Source: Beta vulgaris subsp. vulgaris
Taxonomy: Eukaryota > Streptophyta > Magnoliopsida > Caryophyllales > Amaranthaceae
DNA length: 64,000 nucleotides
Direction of reading: 5' to 3'
Assembly: GCF_026745355.1 (NCBI RefSeq)
Contig: NC_079207.1
Location: forward strand, 11,971,625-12,035,624
In this document: positions 1 to 10,973 of the stretch, piece after piece
Position numbering within the stretch: the first letter of the stretch is position 1
How the letters are laid out: each line of letters starts with the position of its first letter
Notes under the pieces: model-generated
Database searches by the model: none
Told to the model about the DNA's origin: nothing
The model's input: only the letters and a program-made list of their open reading frames with translations
Translations under genes and position numbers: made by a program

Positions 1-49
1 TGGCAAGCGTGAAAGTCAAAACGTTGCAACTAAATAAAAACAGAGGTAG

Positions 50-305
50 TACTTCCTTCGTTCCATAATAAGTGAAACACTTACTATTTTAGAACGTTTC
101 AAAATAAGTGAAACATACCTTAAATGGAAAAAAGAAAGTGATAAAATGACAAGAGTGTCCATCACAAATTTGTGTGGTTTGCTTTTCTCTCTCCTCCTTT
201 TGATAATGAAAAGGGTATTTAATGACTTTTTGGCTTTTGAAAGTGATGTTTATTAAATTTTGTGCTCAATCTCTATGTTTCACTTATTATGGAACTGAGG
301 AAGTA
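50..305. mobile_element. Stowaway/Mariner-like MITE, copy 1
   Basis: A 256-bp element bounded by inverted repeats that start TACTTCCTTCGTTCCATAAT on the left and read ATTATGGAACTGAGGAAGTA on the right, with TA at both ends as expected of a Stowaway target duplication. There is no coding capacity. A second copy, in the opposite orientation, sits at 23397-23652 and matches along its whole length. Confidence 0.88.
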
Positions 306-344
306 TAAATGAAAAAACGGGCACTTTATTTAGGGATGGAAACT

Positions 345-1735
345 AAGGAGTATTTCTTTTAGGAGAGAAAAATACCTAAGAAAGTAAGTAAGATAACCAA
401 GATCTTTTATTGTAAAGGCTTTATCCAAAGCTAACTTTTACTTCTTCAATTTGAGATAATGATGTCCTAGTTACTATTATATCATCAACATACACTAAAA
501 GGACTAAGAATTCTCCATTTTGAGTTCTAGTGCACAAAAGTAATCTTGGGTGGATTGCTGAAATTTCAAAGTCTTCAAAAGTTCAGATACTTGCAAAGTT
601 CTTTATTCCATTGACGAGATGCTTGTTTTAAACCATACAGAGATCTTTTAAGTCTGCAAACCTCTCATGGCTTGGCCTTGGTATACCCAACAGGAGGCAA
701 CATATACACTTCTTGATCAAGAAATCCATGTAAAAACGCATTGTTTACATCTAGTTGACATGAAAAGCCAACCTCTAACAGCAGCAAGAGTAATGACAAC
801 TCTAATAGTAGCTAATTTAGCAATTGGAGAGAAAGTTTGGTTGTAAGCTTTCCCTTCCATTTGTTAATATCCAACTGTTACTAGTCTTGCCTTATGTCTC
901 TTTATAGTGCCATCTGGATTTAACTTTGTTTTATGAACTCATTTAGACCCTATATATTCCTTATCATTAGGTAAAACAGTCAGCTCCAATGTATCATTAC
1001 TTTCAAGAGCTTCAATTTCTTTTTCCATATAGCAAGCACTCAATTTTTATCATTTTTGGCTTGATTATAGTGTTTAGGTTCTTAGATTAGAAAACTGAAC
1101 AACAAAAGAGAGATATTGAGTGTTTACATTAGGATTTGTTGTCTTCTGAATTGACAACAATTTTATGAGGGATATATCCACCAACAAAGTCTTGAAAGAC
1201 ACCGGAGGATTTAACAAGTCTTGTAGAAGTTGTGAGATCAGGTTGAGCAGTAGAAACAACATGATTTTTAGTAACATGTTGTGTATCAGAGTGGAATTAG
1301 GTGATTTAGAAAGATGAAAGGAAGGAGTGTCATTGTGAGAAGATAAAGAATTTTGATTAGTGTTTTGAGGAGACATATCATGATTATCATGAGCATGAAA
1401 AGAATCACGATTATGAGAATATTGTAAAGATGAAGATAATGATGTTTCAGAATTAGAATGTGTTTCTGGAATTATTTGTGAATCAAGATTTTCAGAAGAA
1501 GAAAAATGAATAATTTGAGGAGCTGTAATAACAGGTTTTGTAGTAGAAAAATTATGAGAAATTTTGTAAGGAAAAACAGTTTCAAAGAAAACAACATCCC
1601 TTGATATAAACACAGAATGTGTATCAAGATCATTTAGCTTAAAAGCTTTGGAACAGCAGGGTATCCAATGAACAAGCATTTTCTTGTTCTAGAATCAAAT
1701 TTATCTTTCTTAACATGAGCATGACATGTTTTAAA
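345..1735 (-). mobile_element. Degraded Ty1/copia integrase-C / reverse transcriptase remnant
   Basis: Reading right to left on the minus strand, 1720-1000 gives the integrase C-terminal region of copia polyproteins (FDSRTRKCLFIGYP, then THSVFISRDVVFFETVFP). Below 1000 the RT follows: DGTIKRHKARLV, DQEVYMLPPVGYTK, then LVLLVYVDDIIVT near 475-525 with the YVDD catalytic box, and finally TIKDLGYLTYFLGI near 350-400. Frames change several times and stops interrupt the RT, so it cannot make a polyprotein. GAG, protease, integrase core, RNase H and LTRs are not seen. On the right it abuts an unrelated dispersed repeat at 1743. A 201-codon open stretch (1074-1679) covers the serine- and histidine-rich linker between integrase and RT. 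Confidence 0.85.
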
Positions 1736-1742
1736 ATAGTAT

Positions 1743-2480
1743 TACAAGTGTACGATGTTTGTTGTTAGCTTAGTAAATACGGGTCGATCCACAGGAAAAG
1801 AAATTCTACAGATTAATGCTCAATTACTAAACTATTCAGAGAGAAAAGTTGCTAAAAGTAAGATCTTGGTCAATACAAACGATTATTAGCCAGAAACGAT
1901 TCATGAAATTGTACACTAACATAAATGGCATATTAAATTGAATCATACTAGAATTACTCTAACCACAACCTAGATATTAAAGAAATCAAGAACAATAAAT
2001 CATGATATAAACATGGCTTCCCTCACTAAACCCTAGATATGAATCTACTCACTCATGGCAAATGAAGTACAAATAATAACTATTGAAATATTCATACTTT
2101 GAATCAATTAAAAACAACAAGAGACGCATACTTGAAAGTAAATAAGAACTATAAAAGAGACAATTACCAATTGAAAGGAAAAAGGAAGAACTTGAATTGA
2201 ACTTGAATAATCTCCAATGTGCAAATAATTAGGGCTAAAGAGAGAAAACTAATGCTTAAGAAAACTAATGAGAGTAAATGAAAAATCAGAAAAAGAGGTC
2301 CTTTCCAAATGTTTCATGAATATTTGGTTTTGGGGGAAATCAGAACAATTTAAAGGGGGATTGAATTTAGGATTATGATGTTTGGATAGTTGGGGTTCAA
2401 TTGAATGAGTTCACAAATTGGGATAGCTGAAGGGTTGGGGTTTGATTTCTGATGTTGGTGATGGATTATAAGAGTAATTC
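1743..2480 (-). repeat. Dispersed repeat, shared with 43400-44140
   Basis: This noncoding stretch matches, in the opposite orientation, the right half of the repeat nested at 42600-44145. Shared landmarks include AATACGGGTCGATCCACAGG at about 1777-1796 and its complement at about 44071-44090. Others are the AGAGAGAAAA block and the ATAAACATGG.TTCCCTC block (about 2009). Identity is patchy, with many indels. The class of the parent element is not established. Confidence 0.6.
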
Positions 2481-2496
2481 TGTTGGGAATCATTAA

Positions 2497-2977
2497 GGGT
2501 GCGTTCTCTTCAACTTATTGGCCCTGAACTTATTGGACATTATGTGAACTGAACTTATTGAACCTGAACTGAACTTATTGGAACTTATTAAACCTGATTG
2601 GACCTGATTCAACTTATTGGACCTGATTGAACCTGAATCGAACTTATTAGAACTTATTGACCTTATTGAAACTTATTAGACCTTATTGACCCTGATTGAA
2701 ATTTATTAGACCTTATTGGACCTGATTGAAACTTATTTGACCTTGTTAGACAAAAAAATTGACCATTAATAACATAAATATTACCCCTAACGTAAATACT
2801 ACCCCTCAAAATTTATTATGAAGTAATAATTATTAAAATTTGTCCTTTAAAAAAACAATAATTATTAATTATCTCTTATGATAATTAGTTTAACAAATAA
2901 AATTTACTATTTATATATTTGCCTATACATAACTTTGACCACTAATATATCTAATACTCTTGTTTTGATTTTATAAA
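2497..2977 (+). mobile_element. Tourist-like MITE, left end only
   Basis: Starts after TAA with GGGTGCGTTCTC, then runs of CTGAACTTATTGGACC and related short repeats, then AT-rich sequence. It resembles the complete element at 34376-35288 (GGGTCTGTTTTC, CTGAACTGAACTTATTGG). No matching right terminus is seen. The sequence appears cut off by the CACTA-like end at 2979. Confidence 0.5.
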
Positions 2978-2978
2978 G

Positions 2979-3110
2979 CACTAGTGGAAAATCAAAGTTG
3001 ATTAACATTTCACTAGGGGAAAAAAGGAAGGGCTGCGCTTTTCTTCAAAAGCGCAACCCTACATAACAGAAGGGCAGCGCCTTTGAAGAAAAGCGCAGCC
3101 CTCCTTAAAA
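2979..3110 (+). mobile_element. CACTA-like terminus with subterminal hairpins
   Basis: CACTAGTGGAAAATC begins at 2979 and a second CACTAGGGGAAA follows at 3011. Two tandem hairpins follow: 3029-3060 (arms AGGGCTGCGCTTTT / AAAAGCGCAACCCT) and 3071-3102 (arms AGGGCAGCGC / GCGCAGCCCT). Short GC-rich subterminal palindromes of this type are common in plant CACTA (En/Spm) nonautonomous elements. The opposite end was not found in the window, so the extent is unknown. Confidence 0.5.
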
Positions 3111-4290
3111 AAATTTGAAATAAAAAATTCGCGAGCTTCAAATATTAAACGAACTTCAAATATATTATCCCTCCTTCCCTCTCCTCTCTCACGTCCCTCA
3201 TCCCTTTTCCTCTTTCTCTCTCCTCTCTCACGTCCCTCCTCCCTTTCCTCCTTCTCTCTCATCCTCTCTTCTCTCTTAAAAACTCCCACAAACGCGACAA
3301 AAAGCCTGAAATGATTTGCACTGATCATGCCGACGGAGTCCGATTACCTATTGTGATACCTTTAAGGAAGCGAAAAATAGAGACCAGGTCTGATCTTACA
3401 AAAAAATTGAGTTTAAAGGTTGTTTTTCACAAAAAAAAATTTGTAAGGTTGTTTCTCACAAAATGACACTTTTAATAGGTTTTTTATGACAAAAAAACTC
3501 TTTTTTGTTTGATGAACAATTCTTATATCTTCCATATCACTGTCTTTGTGACCCTCTAGGCTCTATGCACACAAGAAAAAGAGCAAGTTTAAACCAGTTG
3601 GTAACAAAGCTAAATAAGTCCTTGCTAAATCATAAATGGATATTACTTTATGCAAGGTCGTTTTCATGGTAAAGCAGCTGATTTAGCAACCCAGTATTCT
3701 CCACCACACTTCCCAGCAAGTGGATTTATTTTAAGTAACAACTGGCGAGCTAATAGTGAAATTCATAATTCAAAGGCTAATTCTTTCTTCAATTTTGGCT
3801 TGAAAAGAGTTGATACTTTGATAGTGAACCTACAACCTAGCAAACAAACACGTCGCAGTGCATAACACGAGAAAGTGAAGAAAAAGTGGAGCTAAGAACG
3901 TTACATTCTTACGCAAACATTAACAAACGTTCAAAGCTGGAGTTTGGTTGTCATTCATGCGATCTATGCAAACAAATACACGCTTTCAGACCCGCAAATA
4001 TATAGACCACGTTATTAAAAAAATGCAACCAAAAGAAGTAAAATTATGCACGAAATCTCTCACTAAGAAAGGATGACCAATAACTATTTCAACATTGCTT
4101 ATTATTTGACATTATGACACAATTCCATTTCCATATCTTTGATTGATCATGCAAAAAAATGATCATACAAGATACACATTAATCATACCAAACCTAAGAT
4201 TATACACGCATATTATACAAATTTATGTGAAAGATAAATTAAATGATGTTCAATTTGAAGAAACTACATTCATACATCAAGTAATGGCAA
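3111..4290. other. Intergenic, no gene recognised
   Basis: 3170-3270 is a CT-rich low-complexity tract whose translation is a run of Arg/Glu/Lys and is not a gene. 3300-4140 holds only short open frames with no recognisable domain. The last 150-200 bp before 4296 probably include the 3' UTR of the minus-strand transporter gene. Confidence 0.5.
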
Positions 4291-4295
4291 AAAAA

Positions 4296-5573
4296 TCAAG
4301 CTTTGGTACCAAAGATCTCCATAAGAGAAGTGTAAGTACCGGAGACACCAAGAAGAATGCCTATAACAACAATTGCTCCATCCAAAACCAGCTTTCCCAA
4401 ACTCGCCTCGTCTTTGAAAACAATGAAGTGGAAGAGAGCAGGGAAAACAAACCCCAAAGCAATGCACACACTGCTTCCAACAAGTGACAAGAAATCGGCG
4501 AAATTGGGCACCATTAAGGCCACCAAACACACCCCTAAAATCATCAACCACCTAGCCCACAAGTTATAGCATCCTTGAGTTAACCTTCTCTCCAAAACCT
4601 CATAAACTGGGTTCATCATCAATGGGCATGAAAAGAAAAGGTTAATACAAAGCCCTAATTGCACCAAAGTGCTTATGATCCCGGTTCCGATATTGGTTGT
4701 GATTATATCCCTGGTTTCATTTCCAAAAGCAAGGTAACCCATAACACCAAATAAGGCATACAAGAAAGAAATCATTCCCATTGCCAAACCCAATACTAAT
4801 CCATAGCCTTTCTTGTTCTTCGTCTCGGTTTCAAGAGGCAAAACCATTCCAATTCCCTCAAAGGAATAAGTGCAAACCCCAATACAGTAAAAGATAACAT
4901 TCCAACCTCCAAATGCTTGAACAACTGGCTTATTATGAGCAATAACAATTGCATCTTTTCCCATCACAACACCCATAGCTCCAAGTTGGACAATATCCGC
5001 AAAAATACTCAAAGGAGCTAAATGAGTCAATGTTGGAATGGCATTCACACCTAATTGCAAAGGGAATACAGCCCATATATACCATTTATTAGGGGTAAGA
5101 CCCCAATAAGTTTGTGCTTGAGAAGAAGTACTATTGAGCAAATGAGCAAAAGTATTTGAAATAAATATCATGTAACTTACACAAAAACCAGCTTGTGATA
5201 AAATTATCATAATATCAACAGATAATCTCCCAATTGAGCCACAAACAGAGAAACCCAAATCACCAAATGAGTTGATTTTTGAGTATCCATTTAAAGATTC
5301 AAGCTTTCTTCGAGTATAAACTAACAACATCATGCAATAGTAAGTAAGAAGAGCAATAGAAAAGAGAGTAAAAACACCAAAAAGCCAACCAGATTTCATG
5401 AAAGTATAAGGTAAACCCAAAACACCAGATCCTACTACTGCAATAAATATGTTTGCCAAAGTTTTAAATTGAGATGATTGCTTAGATTTACCAACAAGTG
5501 GGGTGTCTTCTCTTGCAATTGGGATTGAATGAGAGCTTGATCCTGCTTCATTATCGTTCTTTCTAAACCCCAT
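4296..5573 (-). CDS. AVT3: Vacuolar amino acid transporter, AVT3 type (AAAP family), intronless
   Basis: An uninterrupted frame of 425 codons from ATG at 5573 to TGA at 4296-4298. The N-terminal 35 residues are polar and Ser-rich. Then come the first membrane segment with the family motif NIFIAVVGSGVLGLPYTFMK (about residues 41-60) and roughly ten further hydrophobic segments to the C-terminus. GGWNVIFYCIGVCTYSFEGI and VLPLETETKN mark the middle of the AAAP fold. Length and single-exon structure fit plant AVT3 proteins, which export neutral amino acids from the vacuole to the cytosol in Arabidopsis and yeast assays. That function is family knowledge; which AVT3 paralogue this is cannot be told. 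The first Met is the natural start because the upstream leader is pyrimidine-rich and has no in-frame extension. No damage is visible. It stands alone, flanked by repeats. Confidence 0.93.
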   Translation of the reverse strand: MGFRKNDNEAGSSSHSIPIAREDTPLVGKSKQSSQFKTLANIFIAVVGSGVLGLPYTFMKSGWLFGVFTLFSIALLTYYCMMLLVYTRRKLESLNGYSKINSFGDLGFSVCGSIGRLSVDIMIILSQAGFCVSYMIFISNTFAHLLNSTSSQAQTYWGLTPNKWYIWAVFPLQLGVNAIPTLTHLAPLSIFADIVQLGAMGVVMGKDAIVIAHNKPVVQAFGGWNVIFYCIGVCTYSFEGIGMVLPLETETKNKKGYGLVLGLAMGMISFLYALFGVMGYLAFGNETRDIITTNIGTGIISTLVQLGLCINLFFSCPLMMNPVYEVLERRLTQGCYNLWARWLMILGVCLVALMVPNFADFLSLVGSSVCIALGFVFPALFHFIVFKDEASLGKLVLDGAIVVIGILLGVSGTYTSLMEIFGTKA

Positions 5574-5880
5574 TTTTTTTTTCTCTCTCCTCTTTCAAAA
5601 ACCTTTATAAAAAAATACCCAGGTTTGAATTTCAAGATTTTGGGAGTGCCCAAATGAGAAAGAACTGATTTTGAATGATGGGTTTTCAGAAAGATCGTAA
5701 ATTTTAGGGGTTTTATATCGAAGTTCAGAAAATCGAAGAAAAAATTGAAAAATTGAAAAATTGAGAAATTAGGGGGAATTATGGAGTTTGTATTTGTAAA
5801 GAGAAATTGGGGGAGAAAAAATGATGAAGATTAGAGAGTTTGGGCCCTAGGAGTCTTTTTCATGCCTTTTAAAAAAAGGG
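5574..5880 (-). promoter_or_regulatory. 5' leader and probable core promoter of the AVT3-like gene
   Basis: Immediately upstream of the ATG (on the minus strand) is a CT/A-rich leader. A GATATAAAACC stretch at about 5708-5718 (minus strand) lies about 135 bp before the ATG and is the best TATA candidate. The transcription start is not determined. Confidence 0.35.
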
Positions 5881-6767
5881 AGTAATTGAGAAGACAAAAT
5901 CCTTTTGGCCTGTGTGTATCTGAGATTGGTACAAGATCACTGTCAAGGGTCATAAAAGTAACTTTGCTAGAGTACATTCCAGAATTTCGAAAGGGGGAAA
6001 GATCAAGGAAATATACTAGGATTGCAAATTTCCAAAAAATGACAAATTTGATAAAATATCCCACAAATATAGTAGGTTTGGTTGAAATGGAATGAATGGT
6101 GTGAAACAGTCTCATAAATATCATATGATTAATTGGGGAAGAAAGGTATTATATTGTGTCAAATAATTACATAAATATGATATAAAATATCTTCATAATA
6201 TTGCAATTTGGCAAAATGACAAATTCAAGAAAAATCTTTTGCCATCAACGAGTCGTATTGATATATACTCGTAATTATTTAGCAAGCAAATGTCGTTGTG
6301 TCGAATTTATTTGAAAGTTTGACTCTAACAAACCCATTTGACCATTTCATAAATGAAGCATGTTACGTCGATATACTTACTTAAACTGGTCACTAATCTT
6401 AACCAAATATGCAAATTTTCACATTGATTTTCAGATCAAGTTATCATATAATGATATGATTATCTCTATTTAGGCCCATATAATATAAATGCACCTGCAA
6501 AAAAAAAAAATCTATAGCCATCGCAAAACACCTGTACGTACATTATTAACTACTCAAAAATCTTGTAAGCATCTGAAGCTTGAAGGATTGATAAAAGTTT
6601 CAACTTAAAGATATTTTCAAATTATAAATATGGTGGTAGGACATCAATGAACTATTCGTGAGTTTTTCAGGCTTCACACAGGCAAATTGTGTAATCTTCA
6701 CTTAATCATTGCAGATGTGTTCAATTATATTATTTTTAGCTTTGGGAAGATTGAAGCTCATAACTTA

Positions 6768-7074
6768 GAGGGTGTTTGGTATAGAAAAATTTGATGTAGG
6801 AAACGGATTTAAATAAGTGTTTCTATTTCTAATGGTTTGGTATGAGTGTTGAGTAACAAATACCGTTTCCGGAGGGAAACACAATCCCCCCATTTGTTAC
6901 CCTTATCAAACTAGTGGAAACAAATCATGTTTCCTTCCTCAATCATAAATCTTTCAATTGTTTCCATTCCACTAAGATACCAACTAACTATTAAAGATAA
7001 CAATAATTATTTTCGTTTTTCCTCCTTATCCAAATCCTTTCCATTCCGTTTCCTTAATCATACCAAACACCCCC
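6768..7074. mobile_element. Tourist-like MITE (TTA target duplication)
   Basis: Bounded by TTA at 6765-6767 and 7075-7077. The ends are GAGGGTGTTTGGTAT on the left and, as complement, GGGGTGTTTGGTATGATT on the right. 307 bp, no coding capacity. TSD and terminal GGG.GTTTGG fit PIF/Harbinger-derived Tourist MITEs. Confidence 0.82.
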
Positions 7075-7440
7075 TTAATCACTTCTAGTCTTGAAATCCT
7101 GGGCAAAGATTGTGGGATCATGCTATCCTGAACTCTATTTATTGATCTGATTTCTAGTGGTATCTCCCTGCTTTCTAATTAAAAAAATAAGCACTTTGGT
7201 TTTTGTATTTTAGACATGTACTTTGTTTTTTGTTTGATGAACTGAATGTCGTAGATTGCCATGTGCAAAGATTATTATTTTTTTTTGACGGGCATGTGCA
7301 AAGATTATTAACTCCCAATTGTTTTGTCAATTCAACCATTGATGCATACAAGTTTTCCTTCAATTCCTCTATAAGCGTCTAAACATGTGACTTTTTCCAT
7401 GTACAAACAACTGTAAATTATACACTATAATATATATAGA

Positions 7441-7747
7441 GAGGTAGGATCTACTGAAAACTAACCTTAAGGTGAAAACTAAAAACCGGCTTTTTTGCTT
7501 TTTTTTTGCGGATTGCTCATTTTATGTTTTGTGCTTATTTTATATTTTTGCTCATTTTAGCAAACTTCCGTTCATTTTACGAAGTTTTTGCTCATTTTAC
7601 AAACTTATGCTCATTTTATGTTTTTTAGTCAATTTTATGTTTTCACACATTTTCAGGAAATTTTGCTCATTTTAAGAACTTTTTGCTTATTTTATGTTGT
7701 AGTTTTCAATTTTCAGCATAAGGAGTGGTTTTCACGTGATCCTACTC
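7441..7747. mobile_element. Small TIR element with TGCTCATTTTA repeats
   Basis: Left end GAGGTAGGATC followed by TGAAAACTAACCTTAAGG. Right end, as complement, GAGTAGGATCACGTGAAAAC followed by CACTCCTTATG. The interior (7505-7690) is a degenerate tandem of TGCTCATTTTATG-like units. Flanked by AT-rich (TA)n on both sides, so the TSD cannot be read. Superfamily not assigned. Confidence 0.6.
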
Positions 7748-7761
7748 ATATATATATATGA

Positions 7762-8420
7762 ATCCGGTACACACTAACTTAGTGCACCCGATCCATCTCA
7801 CGTGAGTTGTAATGACTCACGTGAGTTGTAATGATTACAACTTTCAGTTTTTGCCGCATTCAGTCTTCCAGTCTTTCTCTTTCTTAATAACTTCTCTCTC
7901 CTGATAGTGTATTTTGAAATGATATAGTGTACTTTAAAATGATATAGTGTATTTTGACATGATAGTGTTTTGTTGAGTTTTTTTGGCATGAGTGTTTTGC
8001 ATGATATAGTGTATTTTGAAATAATATAGTGTGTTTTGAAATGATATAGTGTGTTTAGACATGATAGTGTTTTGCTGTGTTTTTTTGGCATGATAGTGTT
8101 GCATAATAGAGTGTGTTTTGACATGATATAGTGTATTTTGAAATAATATAGTGTAGTTTATTTGTATATTACACAAACTATCATAATCGATCGTTATAGT
8201 GTTGACATCATAGTGTATTTTGACATGACATAGTATGTTTTGACATGATATAGTGTATGTTTGTTCTGAACAACTGTTTTTGTTAAAATTTTACAGCGAG
8301 AGAATCTTATTGAAGAGAGAGAAAATTGCGAATTTTGAAAAGTGAGAGTGACTAATTTATAGCGGGGCACGTGCCTAGACTAGGTCCACAGTAATTTTAA
8401 TGTGAACCAGGTCCACACAA
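7762..8420. repeat. Tandem repeat block, GATATAGTGT(A/G)TTTTGA units
   Basis: 7798-7835 is a duplicated CTCACGTGAGTTGTAATGA with a CTCACGTGAG palindrome. 7900-8260 is an array of about 20-bp units related to GATATAGTGTATTTTGAAAT. A higher-order period of about 100 bp is marked by GTGTTTTG.TG.GTTTTTTT at about 7968 and 8067. Open frames here on the minus strand (SKHTLLCN, ISFQNTLYYF) are translations of the repeat, not genes. Confidence 0.7.
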
Positions 8421-8697
8421 AATGGATTGTTCCTGAAAATTAAATTAATGCTCAAGAAGTTGAGGCAAATTGCCATCCTGTACATAAGCTGGGGGGTGGT
8501 GGTTGTGAAAGCATATTAAGACCATTTGATGTTGAGTTGTTGGTTCCACTAACACGGTGATGTTAGAATAAACTTGTATAAATCTTCACACGTTAAACTC
8601 GTTGGTCATTATATATTTATATCCAGGTTGTTCACACTTTGTCTCCTTTTCCCATTTTTAAAACAAGACCTAATCATTATACTAGCTTTTACACTCA

Positions 8698-8933
8698 GGG
8701 GGCGTTTGGTTGGAAGGTTTCAAGAAAGGGAAAGGGAATTGAGTTCCTTGTTTCCCTTTGTGAGTGTTTGGTTAGTGTGTTTTTTCAAACCACTTCCCTT
8801 TTTTCTTATTAGGATTACCCTCCTTTCCCTTAGATTGATTCCCCACCACCCCCAAGGTTTGGGATTACCCCAAATCCCTCTACCACATTATTTATTATTA
8901 TTATATATTATTATTATTATTATTAATATTATA

Positions 8934-8969
<36 letters not shown>

Positions 8970-9269
8970 CATCATTATTTATTATTATTATTATTATTTA
9001 TTATTATTATTATTATTATTTATTATTACTATTATTATTATTATTTAATAATAATTATTAATATTTATTATTAATATTAATATTTATTTTTTATTATTAA
9101 TATTTATTTATTTTATTATTATTTATATTATTATTATTATTTATTTTTATTTTTATTATTTAATAGTAATAATAATTATTATTATTATTTATTATTTTTA
9201 TTTTTATTTCTATTGTTATTATTTATTTTTATTAAATTATTTAATAGTAATGATAATAATAATTATTAC

Positions 9270-9313
<44 letters not shown>

Positions 9314-9403
9314 GTTATTATTATTATTATTATCTATTTTTATTATTATTTAATAATAATAATAATTACTATTACTATTTAATTATTATTATTATTATCA
9401 TTA

Positions 9404-9434
<31 letters not shown>

Positions 9435-9906
9435 CATCATCATCATTATTATTTATTATTATTATAAATTACTAGTTATTTTTTATTATTATTTAATATT
9501 ATTATATATTATTTATTATCATTATTATTATTATTATCTACCATTATTATTATTTAATAATAATAATAATTACTATTACTATTTAATAATTATTATTATT
9601 ATTATCATTATTGTTATTATTATTATTATCATTATCATCATTATTATTTATTATTATATACTACTAGTTATTTTTTATTATTATATATTATTATTTATTA
9701 TTATTATTTAATATTATTATATTTTTTTATTTTTTTATTAATATTTATTATTATCTATTATTATTATTAAATAATAAAAAAAAAAATTCCATTTTCTTTG
9801 ATGTTCCTAACCAAACAACATTTTTAGTCAAAGGGAAACCCTTTCCATTCCTCTTGTAACCCTTTCTCATACCTTTTCCCTTTCCTCTCAACGAACCAAA
9901 CGCCCC
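8698..9906. mobile_element. TIR element expanded by an ATT microsatellite
   Basis: Left end GGGGGCGTTTGGTTGGAAGG. Right end, as complement, GGGGCGTTTGGTTCGTTGAG. Both ends adjoin CTCA/TCA (8694-8697 and 9907-9909). Inside each end the sequence is pyrimidine- or purine-rich (AAAGGGAAAGGG type), as in a PIF/Harbinger or hAT MITE. The middle is the (ATT)n tract annotated separately. The TSD is TCA rather than the usual TWA, so superfamily assignment is tentative. Confidence 0.7.
8885..9785. repeat. Long imperfect (ATT)n microsatellite, about 0.9 kb
   Basis: Nearly continuous TTA/TTAT/TTTAT units with rare CAT, GTT and ACT interruptions. Two sub-blocks (about 9340-9510 and 9545-9700) repeat each other: CTACCATT or CTATTTTTATT, then AATAATAATAATAATTACTA, then TCATTATTGTTATTATT. 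Open frames of Ile/Tyr/Asn here are artefacts. Confidence 0.95.
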
Positions 9907-10418
9907 TCAATGATAGACCATGTTGTTCAATGAATAACTGATTGTCTTCGTGAAACTTAAAATCATGAAAATTGATAATTGAATTAATCCCTTCCTAGTC
10001 TCCTTTCTTAACTCTCTAACTCCTATTCTCTTACTAACAAAAGACAACTGTAAAAAATTATTCATCTAATCATTCAGTAGCACACGATCTTCTTCTTTTT
10101 CAAGACTTAGACTTGAATCATAACACATATATCTATTTAGCGAGATGGTATGCCACACGATTTCTTCCAAACATAAATGAAAGAGCCCTTGTGTATGTGG
10201 AAAGAGGACTACATAGGGGTCGATGTTATTATTTTGATCTAACTAAAAATGATAATAGAAATAAATATTTAGATATTTAAATAAAAGTAAAAGTAAACAC
10301 ATCCGACATCAGAATAAGACTAGTTGATGAGAGTTACATCGGAAACAAGACAGAGTAAGGAAAGTACAATTCATTTTGGGTATTCTTTCACTTCAAATTA
10401 AATGCAATTAGATCTAGT

Positions 10419-10973
10419 ATGAATTGGCGATCAGAACGTATATGGGTAGAACTTATAACGGGATCTCGAAAAATAAGTAATTTCTGCTGGGCCTTTATCC
10501 TTTTTTTAGGTTCATTAGGATTCTTATTGGTTGGAATTTCCAGCTATCTTGGTAGAAATTTGATATCTTTATTTCCCTCCCAGCAAATTCTTTTTTTTCC
10601 ACAAGGAATCGTGATGTCTTTCTATGGGATCGCGGGCCTCTTTATTAGCTCCTATTTATGGTGTGCAATTTCGTGGAATGTAGGTAGTGGTTATGATCGA
10701 TTCGATAGAAAAGAAGGAATAGTCTGTATTTTTCGTTGGGGATTCCCTGGAAAAAACCGTCGCATCTTCTTCCGATTTCTTATAAACGATATTCAGTCTA
10801 TTAGAATAGAACTTAAAGAGGGTATTTATACTCGTCGTGTCCTTTATTTGGAAACCAGAGGCCAGGGAGCCATTCCTTTGACTCGTACTGATGAGAATTT
10901 GACTCCACGAGAAATTGAACAAAAAGCTGCTGAATTGGCCTATTTCTTGCGTGTACCAATTGAAGTATTTTGA
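10419..10973 (+). CDS. ycf4: ycf4 (photosystem I assembly factor), intact plastid-derived copy in the nucleus
   Basis: An uninterrupted 184-codon frame, the normal full length. It starts [20 protein letters not shown] and ends [12 protein letters not shown]. Two membrane segments are visible (about residues 22-44 and 62-82), followed by the stromal domain with [20 protein letters not shown]. In chloroplasts Ycf4 is a thylakoid scaffold for photosystem I assembly. Here it lies in a nuclear insert without a nuclear promoter or transit peptide and beside broken neighbours, so it is probably not expressed. The open frame more likely reflects few hits than selection. It could be listed equally well as a pseudogene. 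Confidence 0.85.
   Translation: MNWRSERIWVELITGSRKISNFCWAFILFLGSLGFLLVGISSYLGRNLISLFPSQQILFFPQGIVMSFYGIAGLFISSYLWCAISWNVGSGYDRFDRKEGIVCIFRWGFPGKNRRIFFRFLINDIQSIRIELKEGIYTRRVLYLETRGQGAIPLTRTDENLTPREIEQKAAELAYFLRVPIEVF

Noticed and set aside
3059..3328. 89-codon minus-strand frame rich in Arg/Glu/Lys
   Set aside because: CT-rich low-complexity DNA with no domain; overlaps the CACTA-like hairpins.
7798..8176. 108- and 80-codon minus-strand frames
   Set aside because: They are readings of the GATATAGTGT tandem repeat and shift frame with the repeat phase.
8574..9711. Long frames made almost only of Ile, Tyr and Asn
   Set aside because: Translation of the ATT microsatellite.
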